Shown here: in pieces, positions 50,179 to 64,000 of the stretch | How positions within the stretch are numbered: the first letter of the stretch is position 1 | Layout: each line of letters opens with the position of its first letter | Assembly: GCA_963969365.1 (NCBI GenBank) | Contig: OZ017752.1 | Location: forward strand, 1,426,001-1,490,000 | DNA: 64,000 bases | Source: Asterochloris sp. CNOR1 | Lineage: Eukaryota > Chlorophyta > Trebouxiophyceae > Trebouxiales > Trebouxiaceae | Direction: 5' to 3' | Notes under the pieces: model-generated | What the model saw: the letters and a program-made list of their open reading frames with translations, nothing else | The model's database searches: none | What the model was told of the DNA's origin: nothing | Position numbers and translations under genes: made by a program

Positions 50179-51951
50179 ATGAACGCATCAATCCAGGTGC
50201 GCAGCATTCCTGGGCCAGCATGCGAGCCGTCTGAAGTCTGGCGCAACATCCAGCAGACATATGACAGAGCCAGGCAGACAGGCGCTGCCTATAAAACTGA
50301 CACAAACACCCAGCTGCTAGAGGATCGGACTCTGGGAGAGGCTGTCACTTTTGTGCTGCGGGTAGCAGCCGCGCTCAGGGACAAGCCAAAAGGTCCCAAG
50401 GAAGGGGACAGGTCTGGCACATGTTAAAGTTTGCCATGTGCCCTGCTGCTGAGCCATGCTATCACAGATACCTTTGCCAAGTGAAGCACATGGACCAGAG
50501 ACACAGCCTGCACTGTACACTCGCCCCTGCAGCAAGCCCGATGACAAGCCTGCCAACCCCTTCCTCAACCCGTCCAAGGCCTTGGTGGTGCAGCACCTGT
50601 CGCCAACACACAGCCTGCTGCTGAACAAGTTCAATGTGGTGGACCATCATGTGAGCACCGCCTGGCTCCCTGTGCGCATCTCAGAGGCCCTTCCTGCACT
50701 TCCTGTGGCACATCGCCGGCCTACCCTGCCTGCTGGAGCCCATGACTGTGGTCTCCAACCATCCTGCCTGCAGTGCAGGTGTTGGTCGTGACACGCAGCT
50801 TCGAGCAGCAAAAGGTGCCCCTAAATGAGCAGGACCTTGAGGCCACCTGGGTCACAGTGAAGGTGACAAGCGCAGCCTGCAGCTGCCACAACCCCTCTTG
50901 GGAGCTACCCCTGCTGAGTCCTGCGCTCCAAAGGCAGCCAGCTTGTGATGCAATGTGTCAGGCTGCTTGAGCACCCACAGCAGCCCCTGTACAAATCTGC
51001 AGGTCAGGCTGGCAGCCTGCTAAAAGCAGTGGGGGACTGACCACCAGCAGGGCCGCTGGCCCCAAGCACCAGCATCTGTGACATGCTGTGGATCGAAGGC
51101 TAGGCTGCTGCACATGTAGCCTGCATACCTGCAGGCGTACCCTGATGGTGGGCTGGCCTACTTCAACTGTGGCAACCAGTCAGGGGCGAGCCAGCCCCAC
51201 AAACACCTGCAGGTGAGGCCATGCCCGCGTCCCAGGCCCATCTGCTTGCTTGCCCATGCTGAGTGCATCCAGTCCGGAGAGAAGTGCCCCTGTGTCTGGC
51301 TGCAGGTGGTTCCTCTACCCCTCGCTGAGCAGGCCGCACTGCCTACGCCCCTCTGGGGCCAGGTCCAGGCTGCGTGGCAGCATGGCTGCTGTCAGGCTCC
51401 AGAGGCTGTGGAGATGCAGCAGTTACCCTTCCAGGCCTTCTGCAGCCGGCTGCCTGAGGGGTGAGCACAGCTGCGTGAATGTTGTACAATCATCTCCGCT
51501 TCCATGGGGAAAACCATCCCAGCTATCACAGCATGCACTTGCTGACAGCAGCACACCATTGAGGACAGTGGACGGGGATGTCAGTGGCAGTGACCCATGT
51601 GGGTGCAGACTGCACACTTTGCAGCTCACCTTAAGCAGATATGCTATCATGTTGACGACTTGATGCAGGGCAGATGCAGCCCTGTTGCTGGCATGCTACC
51701 GCAGCATCATGCAGAAGATGGGCCTCAGCCCAGACCACCCCAGCATGGCCTCATACAACCTCATCCTGACGCCACAGTACATGATGGGGGTGCCCAGGAC
51801 ACAGGAGCAGGTGGGACCTGTCAGCATCAACTCTATGGGGTACGCCGGCACCATGCTCATACGCTCAACAGCTGAGCAGGACTTCATCAGGGAGCAGGGC
51901 CCCATCAGCATCCTGGCTGCTGCGGGCCAGCCATGGGCGGCCATTGCATAA
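50179..51951 (+). CDS. Ap4A phosphorylase (ATP adenylyltransferase, APA1/APA2 type, HIT superfamily)
   Basis: Phosphorolysis of diadenosine tetraphosphate to ADP and ATP in the cytosol. Six exons chain in phase: 50179-50411, 50533-50650, 50779-50862, 51135-51212, 51306-51460 and 51669-51951, giving 316 residues, close to the yeast enzymes. N-terminal signatures are NPFLNPSKALVVQHLSPTHS and NKFNVVDHHVLVVTRSFEQQ, the latter formed across a junction. The catalytic block reads GGLAYFNCGNQSGASQPHKH, followed by LQVVPLPLAE, so the HxHxQ triad of this subfamily is intact. The last exon has ACYRSIMQKMGLSPD and SYNLILTPQYMMGVPR. The last exon also has INSMGYAGTMLIRS, which fits the family C-terminus. 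Confidence 0.93.
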
Positions 51952-52075
51952 AGAAGAAATATAAAGCAGCCAACCAGAACAGCACACAGACAGCAACCCC
52001 ACGGACAGGCCTCAGTGCAGCTGAGCTGCAGCATACGACAAGCATGATGTGATCAGTACTTGGCAATTCAAGAAC

Positions 52076-55000
52076 TCACTTTGATCTGAAAGAATTCAGT
52101 TTTGTGAGGACAATGCACCAGTTGTCCTTGTCATAGAATGAATCAGAGACATTTGCATCACCCAGCTGTTCAGCCAGGCTGTCCAGTTCCCCATCCTCAA
52201 AGACATGATAGAACCTGCTGAATACCACTGCTTGTTTCACAGTGTCCAAATGGACAGGTCTCTGCCAGGCATTTGCAGCGCCAGCATTGTGAGCGGCGGC
52301 CTGGGCTTTTGCAGCCTCCAGCGCCCCCTCTGCCCGGTGAAAGGGCAGATGCCATGGGACAAAGTAGTCTGTGCTGGGCTGCTGATTGTTTGTCGCCCAG
52401 CTGCTGCGCTTTGGAGGCCGTGAAGTGCAAAAGCTTGCTGAGTCACCAGAGCCAGCGCTGGCGTCATCTGATGCCGCAAGTTCGATGGCTGACCACTTGT
52501 TAGATTTGGTGGGGTCTTCCTGCTGCATGGCCCAGACAGTAACTAGTGCTCTGCCTCCAGGTTTCAGCACACGGACCAACTCCTCCAGCACGCGCAGCCT
52601 GCGCGCTGCGCTGCTGATGTGATGCAGCACAGCGATGCAGAGCACAGCGTCCAGCCTGCTGCTGGAGTATGGCAGGTGAAAGGCGTCTGCTACAGCCACA
52701 TCAGCCCGTAGCTTGCTGCCTGCAGAGGCATGGGGTCATCATAGGCAAGCTGCTGCTTGAAAGGATGCAAGAACAGGAGATGGAAGACAGCCTGAAAGCT
52801 CTGCAGTCTGCAGGCTCGATGTGCTGTTGGAGGTGCAGGCCATATCAGGGACGAGGAGCAGGGAGCATGACATGATCACCCATCAGGCGAGTCAAACAAC
52901 GCTCACCTGTGGCAGGGAGTGTGGGGCCCTGCAGACGCAGGGCAGCCACCCTAGCCAGGCCTGAGCTGCGGTCGCTGCCAAGCACCATGATGTCACTGCG
53001 CACGCCAAAGTATTTGCCGTTGCCACAACCCACATCTGCCACCACTGCGCCCGTTGGCAGCCCTTCAAGGAAACTTCTCACCTACACATGAGCAGCCAGG
53101 TGAGATGAGCAATCACAGCCACAGGCAGCCTGATCACGATGATGAGGGGTGAAGGCAGGTAGCGCGGTCCACGACTTTCTGCAAGGAGTGCTCAACCGGC
53201 ATTCCATGGCAGAGGGGGCAATGACATTCTGGAATGACTGGCCTCTGCCACAGTGTTCTCCAAGCCTCCTCTTGACATAGTATGCCTTGACATGTGCATT
53301 CCTAAACAAGCGCACGCCCACCTTGGGCCACACAGCAAAGCGTGTTGCGCTGAAATGTGGGGCGATAGCGTTGTACACGCTGTGCACATATTGCTCCTCC
53401 AGACGTTGGAGGTGTGCCTCCTGCTGAGGTGGCTCCTTGTCACGAGCCTGGTCAAGTTCGGCAGCCTCCTGCTGATGCACCTCTCGCTCTGGACCAGCCT
53501 CTTGCTGGTGCACAGGGGTGACCGCAGCCTGATCTCTATGTGCCCCAGCAAGGCGGCAGTCGTCTCCAGACCTGTCCTCGGCAACGTTGATCTGGGTGGC
53601 CGCGGCAGACGGGCTGGTGGCCTGCTGGGCCAGCGTGGCCAGCCGAGTGGGGGGCAGGGCGCCTCGTTGGCTGTCACAGAACTCCGGCCATGAGCAGTCG
53701 CAGGGGCGTCCGCGTGCCTGCAAGGCAGCACGACACTCCAGCCTCCCGCCTTGTGTGTCACTGCACTGCTGCTGAAGTGCGTCTGCGCTGCTGGCAGCAG
53801 CAAAGCCGCCAGCAGGGTGCAGCGACAGGGCTGGCGCAACTACTGGCCAGGAGTCATTGCAGTGCTAGCAAGGGGCGACTGGCGCAAGATTATTTTGCCT
53901 TGTGCATCTTCAAGAATCTGCTGATGCCATGTTGGGCAAGGGCGCAGGCCAGGAGGCGATGCAGTGACAGCAGGCTGGCGCCAGAGCAACCCGCCATTTA
54001 CGCTTGAGATAGCACCAGTGGGTCTCCTGCTCATGCTCCTGCAGCCCACCTCGCGGTAGGTGAGGGACACACGGCGCTGCGGTCGCGGCACCAGAGCGCC
54101 GTCCACCCAGTCCCCTTTCCTGTGGGGGATGTAGTGCGCCCAGGCCAGCCGACTCTCCCCACTCATCACCAGCAGGGAGCGTGCTGGCACCAACAGGGCC
54201 CGGCTGGCAGTCCCCTGCCTGAACTCCATGACTGTGTGGCCAGCCAGGGAGACAGAGGCGATTGCACCTGCACGTGAGCAGACGAAAGCGTGCAGGGGCT
54301 TCAGCAGTCAGCATGGCACCGCTGCTGTAGGGCAGGGCAGAAAGCCTTGTCAATAAACGCTTCTCAGGGCTCAGCAGGAAGGGGTGGCTTCAAAGCTGAC
54401 TTTCAGCACGACAGAGCAATCGGCTGCCGGCCACACCTGTGAAGGCGGAATGCGTGTCAATGTGAGCAGACAGACCCACACCAGGGGGGTACTCGTTAGC
54501 CGTGCACTGGTCCACCTGCAGCGCGGCGGCACGACAGCCTCAGCCATGCATCCCAGGTTGTGTCTTAAAATAGCACCAAGAGCTGAGAATAGCTGTGCAT
54601 GACCTCATTCCACTGCCCGGAAGGCACAGCTGCTGGCTCACCTGCGGCATGCCCATCTGTCGCAGCCTCTGCAGCATGGGCTCAAACGCTTGAGGCATGG
54701 GCTCAGCAGGCTCAGCCTGATCACTGAGATCGACATTCCGCGTCTGCAGCAGGCCGTGATCGAATCAAAAAGTCTCTTCAGAAGAGTTGGATAACAGGGA
54801 CTGGCAGCCACCTTCCCGCTTGGCCAGCAGGCAGCACTCCCAGCGGTCACACCAGGAACCCTGGTCCGCGCAGGTCTCAGTCGGACGCCATCTGAGGCTT
54901 AGGCAGCTAAGAGGCAGGCTGGTTTCTGTCCACTGGAGGCGAGCTGGAGCACCATCAGTAAGGCAGCGAGGCAGGCAGTGCCGCACCTCATACAGGAACT

Positions 55001-55646
55001 TGTGGCCAAAGTGCCTGACACGGCGCTTGCTCAACGCACTCCAGGTGCCGCCATCGAGGGCCGCCAGCAGCTCCTGTAGCCAGAACGGGTTTCTGGTACT
55101 GTGTTTGCATGAGCAAGCAGCAGAGCCAGAGCCTTGCACAGACCCACTGGCGAGCCCTGCATTCTCTGCATCAGCACAACATGAACTAGTGCCGCCTCTC
55201 GCACCTCCTCCTGGGCTGCAGTGATCCAGTCTGTGTGGAGCTGCAGGCCAGGCACTGCGCACTCGTCTGCCACGAGTGCAACAGGTGACTGCATGGGAGC
55301 CTGCAGAAGAACAAGGTGTAGGTGAGCAGACAGGCAATCAGGCATGCGGAGGTGAAACGCTGACCTCGGCTGGGCACTTGATGGCTTGCTCTGCGTACAG
55401 CAGAGGCAGCAGTCTGCCACCTAGCTGAGGACTGGGACGATTGCGCAGGCACTGCAGTGCCTGGCTGGCTGCCTCTGCAGTTTTGAAGCTGACAAAGGCA
55501 TGAGGTCTATCTGCTGAGGCAAGTAAGACCACATGCTCTGCCCCATGAGGTGCAAAAACAGCCTCCAGCTGCTCAGTGCTCAAGTCTCTTGTGTTGCCGA
55601 CAAACAGATGGCATGTTGGGTCCTGAGTTTGCGGTTTCTTGAACAT
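52076..55646 (-). CDS. ALKBH8: ALKBH8-type tRNA wobble-uridine enzyme (RRM, AlkB and methyltransferase domains)
   Basis: Makes and hydroxylates 5-methoxycarbonylmethyl-uridine at the tRNA wobble position. Exon 1 (about 55365-55646) is an RRM, MFKKPQTQ then CHLFVGNTRDLS and HAFVSFKTAEAASQAL. The AlkB domain follows: WSALSKRRVRHFGHKFLYE, iron ligands in GLSAHIDTHSAF (HxD), SLLVMSGESRLAWAHYIPHR (second His) and RRVSLTYRE. A Cys-bearing linker (CDCSWPEFCDSQRG) and an acidic Gln/Glu region precede the methyltransferase. That domain starts YVHSVYNAIAPHFSATRFAV, continues with the SAM motif VADVGCGNGKYFGV, then ADAFHLPYSSSRLDAVLCIA and VLKPGGRALVTVWA. It ends with YDKDNWCIVL and NSFRSK. All catalytic residues I can check are present. 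Several internal splice sites were not fixed. Its start lies 143 bp from the divergent GH32 start. Confidence 0.93.
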
Positions 55647-59989
<4,343 letters not shown>

Positions 59990-60375
59990 CCAAGCCCGAG
60001 CCTTTCAGTGGGTCCACAACAGGCCTTGAAAGCATTTTCATTCATCAGCTCGTGACTGTCTGGCAAAGCTTGCCTGGGCTCTGAAACATTTACTTTCTTG
60101 TGAACTTCCCTGTGAACACAGACAATCTGTTCTGTTTGTGCCTCAGCCTGACAGCTGCCGCTTAAGTTGCAAGCATCTTCAAGGGCAGGTTTCTGCATTG
60201 ATGATGACCTTGCCAGCTACCAAGACTACATGCTGCAATGTCCCCCTAAGTCTGACGCAGGTCCGCAGCCCATTGCCTGGACCAAGCTCAAACCTGTGAA
60301 GAAAACAGGACGTCAGAGGTCGACACATCAGACATCTCCCTTGCAGCATACATGCAACCTGGTGGTTATGCTGAC
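59990..60375. other. Convergent intergenic region
   Basis: About 390 AT-rich bases between the GH32 stop and the outer 3' bound of the HAK/KUP gene. A plus-strand frame at 60167-60385 has a hydrophilic product but no family or splice support. Confidence 0.4.
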
Positions 60376-63300
60376 TCAAAGTTGACAGGCAGGCAGCACA
60401 TCTCCAGGTGTGGTGCTTGTGCTATCCCAAGCCGCCACTAGCTTCCTGCTGAAGTTTGGTGCTGCAGCTCCACTCGCCTCACGACCCATCTCAGCATATA
60501 GGAGCAGCCCCAACCATAACACAACTGGGCGCATCAAGCAATTCACACCAGCCTTGCAACTTCTGAGACAGTTGACACAGAAGCTCACCGAGTATATCAT
60601 GCCAACCTCCACCAGCGCATCTTCTGGGATCTTGAAGGTTGTGTGCGCATCTGCCTTTGTGTTGGTCACCATCAGCTGGTAGGGGAGCTCCAGCAGGTAC
60701 CTCCTCACCCTGCAGCATCCATACGCCAAGCATTGTGAGCTCCTTCCTGCTGATAAGCAGGGTCGGACAATACCCTGTCTCACTGCAGCTGTGTAAGGGC
60801 CTCAGTGCACAGCATTGTACCTAGGGCATGTTCCAGGGGCCAGCGCAGCACGTAGCTGCCCAGCAAGCGTGGCAGCTCCAGCAGACACCATCTCACCCTG
60901 CATGATGTGGGAGCACTACGCAGCACTGGCTGTGTTGTCCCAGACCAACCACTCGTTACCATTGCACCCACCGTGCATGCACAGCAGGCTGCGATTGCGG
61001 ACATCAGATACTGCCGCATTGCGCCCCATGCTCATGTCACATGACCGACGTGGTGCATGTCGAGGCCACCCCCTCAGCTGCTGTTGCTGGCAGGCTGACA
61101 CAGGGGCAGAGATGGTTCAATCACTGGCAGATGCAGCAGTGACATGGGTGACAGCACTGGCGTAAAGCAGCCCCCAATCAGTTGGACTGACTGCCCAGCC
61201 AGCAATGAACGGAATACAGCAGGCCTGCAGGGCTGCCCACCAGTTTGACTTGTCCCCCAGCCTGGAGTGCGCCCGCCCCAGGACGTACACGATCGAGCTG
61301 CAGTCGAGCTCCCGCTGCACCACTGCAATCTCAGCTGCCAGCACCTTGGCACGGGCGTAGGCCGGCCGCAGGCTCTCAGGGTCGCCGTCCTGAATGAATA
61401 TATGGCCACACTGGGTGCCACTTGCACTGCTTAGAGCTAGCAGACTGCCATCTGCTTGAGGTACAGAAGAGCTGGGGAGCAGAGGCCAAGCAGAAGGGGC
61501 TGGCACGCAAGCAGACTTTTGCAGCACACAGCCCCTCAGGGTCTCATTTGACACACCGCACTGATCGGCCATCTGGCAGGGCCAGTCGCTGGGGGCCTCA
61601 GCAGCACCATTTGCTGACGGTCTGGCAGGGGTGCTACTAGCTTGAGCACTGGCGGCACTGCTGACAGGACAGCTGACCTTCTCCTGATTCAGTTGCCTGA
61701 CGACAGCCTCCAGAGCGCGCTGCACTGGTCCCGGCATTCCCCCCGAGGCCGCCCCGTGCAGCAGGGGCTTGAAGCTGGTGCTCAGCAGCGCATCTGACGA
61801 GCCCACCCTGGATGCCCCGCCTGCAGGCAGCCGATTGGTGTGTTGCGCCCGCTGGCAGGGCAGCAGGTGGACAGCTGCAGGCAGTGACCAGATGTGGCAG
61901 CAGGTGGCTGCAGGCCACTGTTTCAGCTGCAGGCAGTGCCCAATTGTGGCAGCAGCTGGCAGGGCAGCCGGGATGTGGTAGGCTGCTGTTGGAGCTGCAG
62001 GCAGAGTCTGGCAGCCCTTTTGGCCTGCTGGCAGCGCATCTTGGCTGGCTGCATTCACAGATGGAGCCAGCGCAGCTGCCGCCTGCATGATGGAACACTG
62101 CCAGGTCCTGCTGACATGCCACTGTGTGACCCTGTGGCCGTGTCATTTGGAGGCCACTGGTCCCCTGAAGGGAGTCCTGCCAGCGGCCAGTGCGCATGAT
62201 CAGGCAGGGTGCGCACCTTCAGCAACCTGCAGGGCATGGACTGCATGTGCCTTGGCTGGGCTGCTGCTGGCGCTGCCTGCAGGGCTGCCCGCTGCCAGCT
62301 CCCCATCCCCAATCATGGGCTGCACGCTAGCAGCGTCCACAGGAGGCCGTGAGGCTGAGATGGCTTCATGGGCTGTGGGAGACTGGGGAGGGTCGCCGAT
62401 GGCCAGGCTGGGGTGCCGCGCACTGAGCACCTGGGACTGCTGCACTGATATGTGGAGGGCGTCAAACAGCTGGCGCAGCAGGGTGCGCAGAGCGCCCTCC
62501 ACAAAAGCGGGGCCCTGGTCGATGGTCTCTGTGTAGCCGTACCTGCAGGAGGGATTGGGCGGGGCTGCCCAACGTCACAGCCTGCTGCAAAAGCTGAGCA
62601 GCAATGCGGGGCCAGCTGACTTGGCATGGTGTGCTCTCCTAAAGCCTGGCACTCCTGTTGCAGATTATCTATGCACATGCCAGCAGAGCATGCAACAGGT
62701 TAAAGCTGACAAGTGCTGCACCATGAGCTCCCTGCAGGCCTTTCCTGAGCGCTGCCCTGGCCTCAAAGTCTGCCAGGCCAGGCACTTAGTGCCTGCCACT
62801 CTGCAACACTCGTCATCAAGGCCCAGCACTGTCAAGCCGACTGAGTCCATTGGCCTGCAGATGGCGCAACAGGTTTCCTCCAGCTCCTCGATGATCGGCG
62901 CCAACATGTGTCAAGCACTGAATGCCTGCCAACCTGCAGATGGCGTGGTAGAAGCCCGGAACCTCCAGCTGCTCAATCAGCAAGCGCTCCTTGTCTCCCA
63001 CAGTGGGCACAGGCACTGATCTGTTAGTCATCAGGATGTTGAGTTCGTGCAGGACGGGGAACTTCTGGAGGTGCTGTACCAGCACGGGTGGGACGCCGTA
63101 GATCGTCTCGGAGTAGTATAGGCAGATGCCCATGGTGATGCTGATCTGCAGGCACGTCAGCACAGCTACTCAGACCGCTGCCCGCTCAATGTTTTCAGGA
63201 CTGTAGCCGCAGCTTGCGTTCCCCAGGCAGAGGGCGGTGGCCACTGAGCTTGCTCTGCAGGCAGCAGGCTACAAGGGTCCTGAGCTCTGGGGTGCTGCTG

Positions 63301-64000
63301 TGGCCACTGCAGAGGATTTGAGCTTGGCATGCCTGCTGCAGGCTCCACAGCCTGGCCAAGGTGGAGACTGCAGAGTGTTGGAAAGGATCTGCACAGTGGT
63401 GGCCACCGGCGGGGCCTGGTCAACTCCCTTGAAATTATCCTCCGCAGAGGATTGGTTCAATGCAGAACCTCTGCACTGCTGGGGCCTTGCCGGCTCGTCC
63501 ATTGCTGAACGTAGCTGCTGTCTGCCAGGATGGGGGCCGGCACCTGGCGGGCCTCGGGACCTCGACCCTGATGATATGCGGGAATCTGAACGATGCCATG
63601 CGCAGGGTGTCTGAGCAGCTGAGGCGCTCACCGGTTCATCTGTGTCACCCAGTAGAAGCTGGTCCTTGCCGTCCCGGGTCTTGCTCTCCTTGACCAGGTC
63701 ACCCAGCTTCTTGATGGTGGGGTACCACTGCGTCTCAAAGAAGCGCAACTTCTGGGTGCTGCCCCAGAACCACAGCAGCATGATGGACCCATCTGCAGGT
63801 GCAAGGACCAGTTCAAAGAGCACAGCAGGATGCAGCAGCATCATGGAATCATCTGCAGTCCCAAGCAATTCTAAGTCATGCAGCAGTGCAGACATATGAG
63901 CATGCAGTTCTGGGTCTAGCCAGAGGTCACCCATCCCAGCAGAGAGGCAACCATCATGGTTAGCGAGGCTTGCAGGTCAGCAGCACAGCCGCATGGTGGA
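60376..64000 (-). CDS. HAK/KUP/KT potassium transporter, C-terminal half (partial)
   Basis: Potassium uptake across a membrane. The gene enters from the right edge, so the N-terminal part and most membrane helices are missing. An exon near 63645-63790 has GSIMLLWFWGSTQKLRF and WYPTIKKLGDLV. The next (about 62945-63140) has MGICLYYSETIYGVPPVLVQ, LNILMTNRSVPVPTVGDKER and EVPGFYHAICR. The next starts YGYTETIDQGPAFVEGALRT. A long Ala/Ser/Pro-rich cytosolic region follows (62200-62500 and 61620-61820). The conserved end is RPAYARAKVLAAEIAVVQRE, SSIVYVLGRAHSRLG, and near 60600-60700 RRYLLELP and IPEDALVEVGMIYS. Plant relatives end VEVGMIYYV or similar, so the true stop should be close to 60595, perhaps in a further small exon. 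The bound 60376 is where the open frame stops. Confidence 0.88.
60665..60905 (-). repeat. Degenerate copy of the last recognised HAK exon start
   Basis: Plus-strand GAGCTCCAGCAGGTACCTCC near 60686 (TCACCCTGCAGCAT follows) recurs as CAGCTCCAGCAGACACCATC near 60873 (TCACCCTGCATGAT follows). In gene direction the copy lies upstream by about 187 bp. The protein echo is RRYLLELPYQL and RWCLLELPRLL. Confidence 0.8.
61821..62040 (-). repeat. Array of acceptor-like units upstream of a HAK exon
   Basis: CTGCAGGCAG occurs at the exon edge (61821) and again near 61875, 61927 and 61995. The units at 61875 and 61927 share longer similarity (CAGCTGCAGGCAGTG, then TGTGGCAGCAG). Spacing is about 52 to 68 bp. 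The array keeps the frame open, which explains the long reading frame that runs through the intron. Confidence 0.7.
62850..62990 (-). repeat. Degenerate copy of a HAK exon end
   Basis: Plus-strand ACCTGCAGATGGCGTGGTAG near 62934 (exon end, YHAICR) recurs as GCCTGCAGATGGCGCAACAG near 62855 in the downstream intron. Both are followed by CCTCCAGCTCCTC or CCTCCAGCTGCTC. The protein echo is EQLEVPGFYHAICR and EELEETCCAICR. The offset is about 80 bp. Confidence 0.8.
63760..63865 (-). repeat. Degenerate copy of a HAK exon start
   Basis: Plus-strand CAGCAGCATGATGGACCCAT followed by CTGCAG (near 63773-63798) recurs as CAGCAGCATCATGGAATCAT followed by CTGCAG (near 63834-63859). The offset is about 61 bp and the copy is upstream in gene direction. 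The protein echo is ADGSIMLLWF and ADDSMMLLHP. Confidence 0.85.

Noticed and set aside
61117-62088. A 323-residue minus-strand frame taken as one exon
   Set aside because: Only the part below about 61820 is HAK coding sequence. The upstream third is the CTGCAGGCAG array in the intron that happens to stay open.

Overview
This 64 kb window is nuclear DNA of a eukaryote, most likely a coccoid green alga (Chlorophyta, probably Trebouxiophyceae). Every gene is broken into short exons joined by GT-AG introns whose acceptor is nearly always CTGCAG|G. Base composition is moderately GC-rich. Several families are plant-type: DUR3 urea transporter, HAK/KUP potassium transporter, DRM/ARP dormancy-associated domain, and the AT4G24610/AT5G65440 family. 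The lineage is inferred from gene content and intron style, not from a marker gene.

Layout from left to right. COQ2 ubiquinone prenyltransferase (+) meets the large DUR3 gene (-) tail to tail. A stretch of about 1.7 kb without a convincing gene follows. A response-regulator gene (-) is divergent from NOG1, a 60S-biogenesis GTPase (+). The splicing factor RNF113/CWC24 (-) is divergent from CIAO1, a cytosolic Fe-S assembly protein (+). Next come a PPP1R36-like gene (-), a small gene joining a DRM/ARP-like segment to two EF-hands (-), an orphan C-terminal piece of a ZC3H15/Tma46-type protein (+), a coiled-coil protein (-), SCO1 copper chaperone (+), a SANT plus UBA protein (-), an intrinsically disordered hydrophilic protein (+), a gene of about 10 kb of the plant AT4G24610 family (-), an Ap4A phosphorylase (+), a three-domain ALKBH8 tRNA modification enzyme (-), a GH32 invertase-type hydrolase (+), and the 3' half of a HAK/KUP transporter (-) that runs off the right edge.

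For COQ2, the response regulator, NOG1, RNF113, CIAO1, the PPP1R36-like gene, the DRM/EF-hand gene, the disordered protein, SCO1 and Ap4A phosphorylase I chained exons by hand. Reading phase is kept across every junction and total length is a multiple of three. Exon lists for these genes are in the entries. The other genes are given as outer bounds with the recognised exons.

The genes do not form one pathway. COQ2 and SCO1 serve the mitochondrial respiratory chain; NOG1, RNF113 and ALKBH8 serve RNA and ribosome metabolism; DUR3, HAK and GH32 serve nutrient uptake and sugar use. Several pairs share short divergent promoters of about 110 to 165 bp.

The most unusual signal is structural. At least eleven introns, in eight of the genes, hold degenerate tandem copies of the neighbouring exon edge, usually the 3' splice site plus the first 30-60 bp of the exon. 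These copies look like decayed pseudo-exons and are listed one by one.
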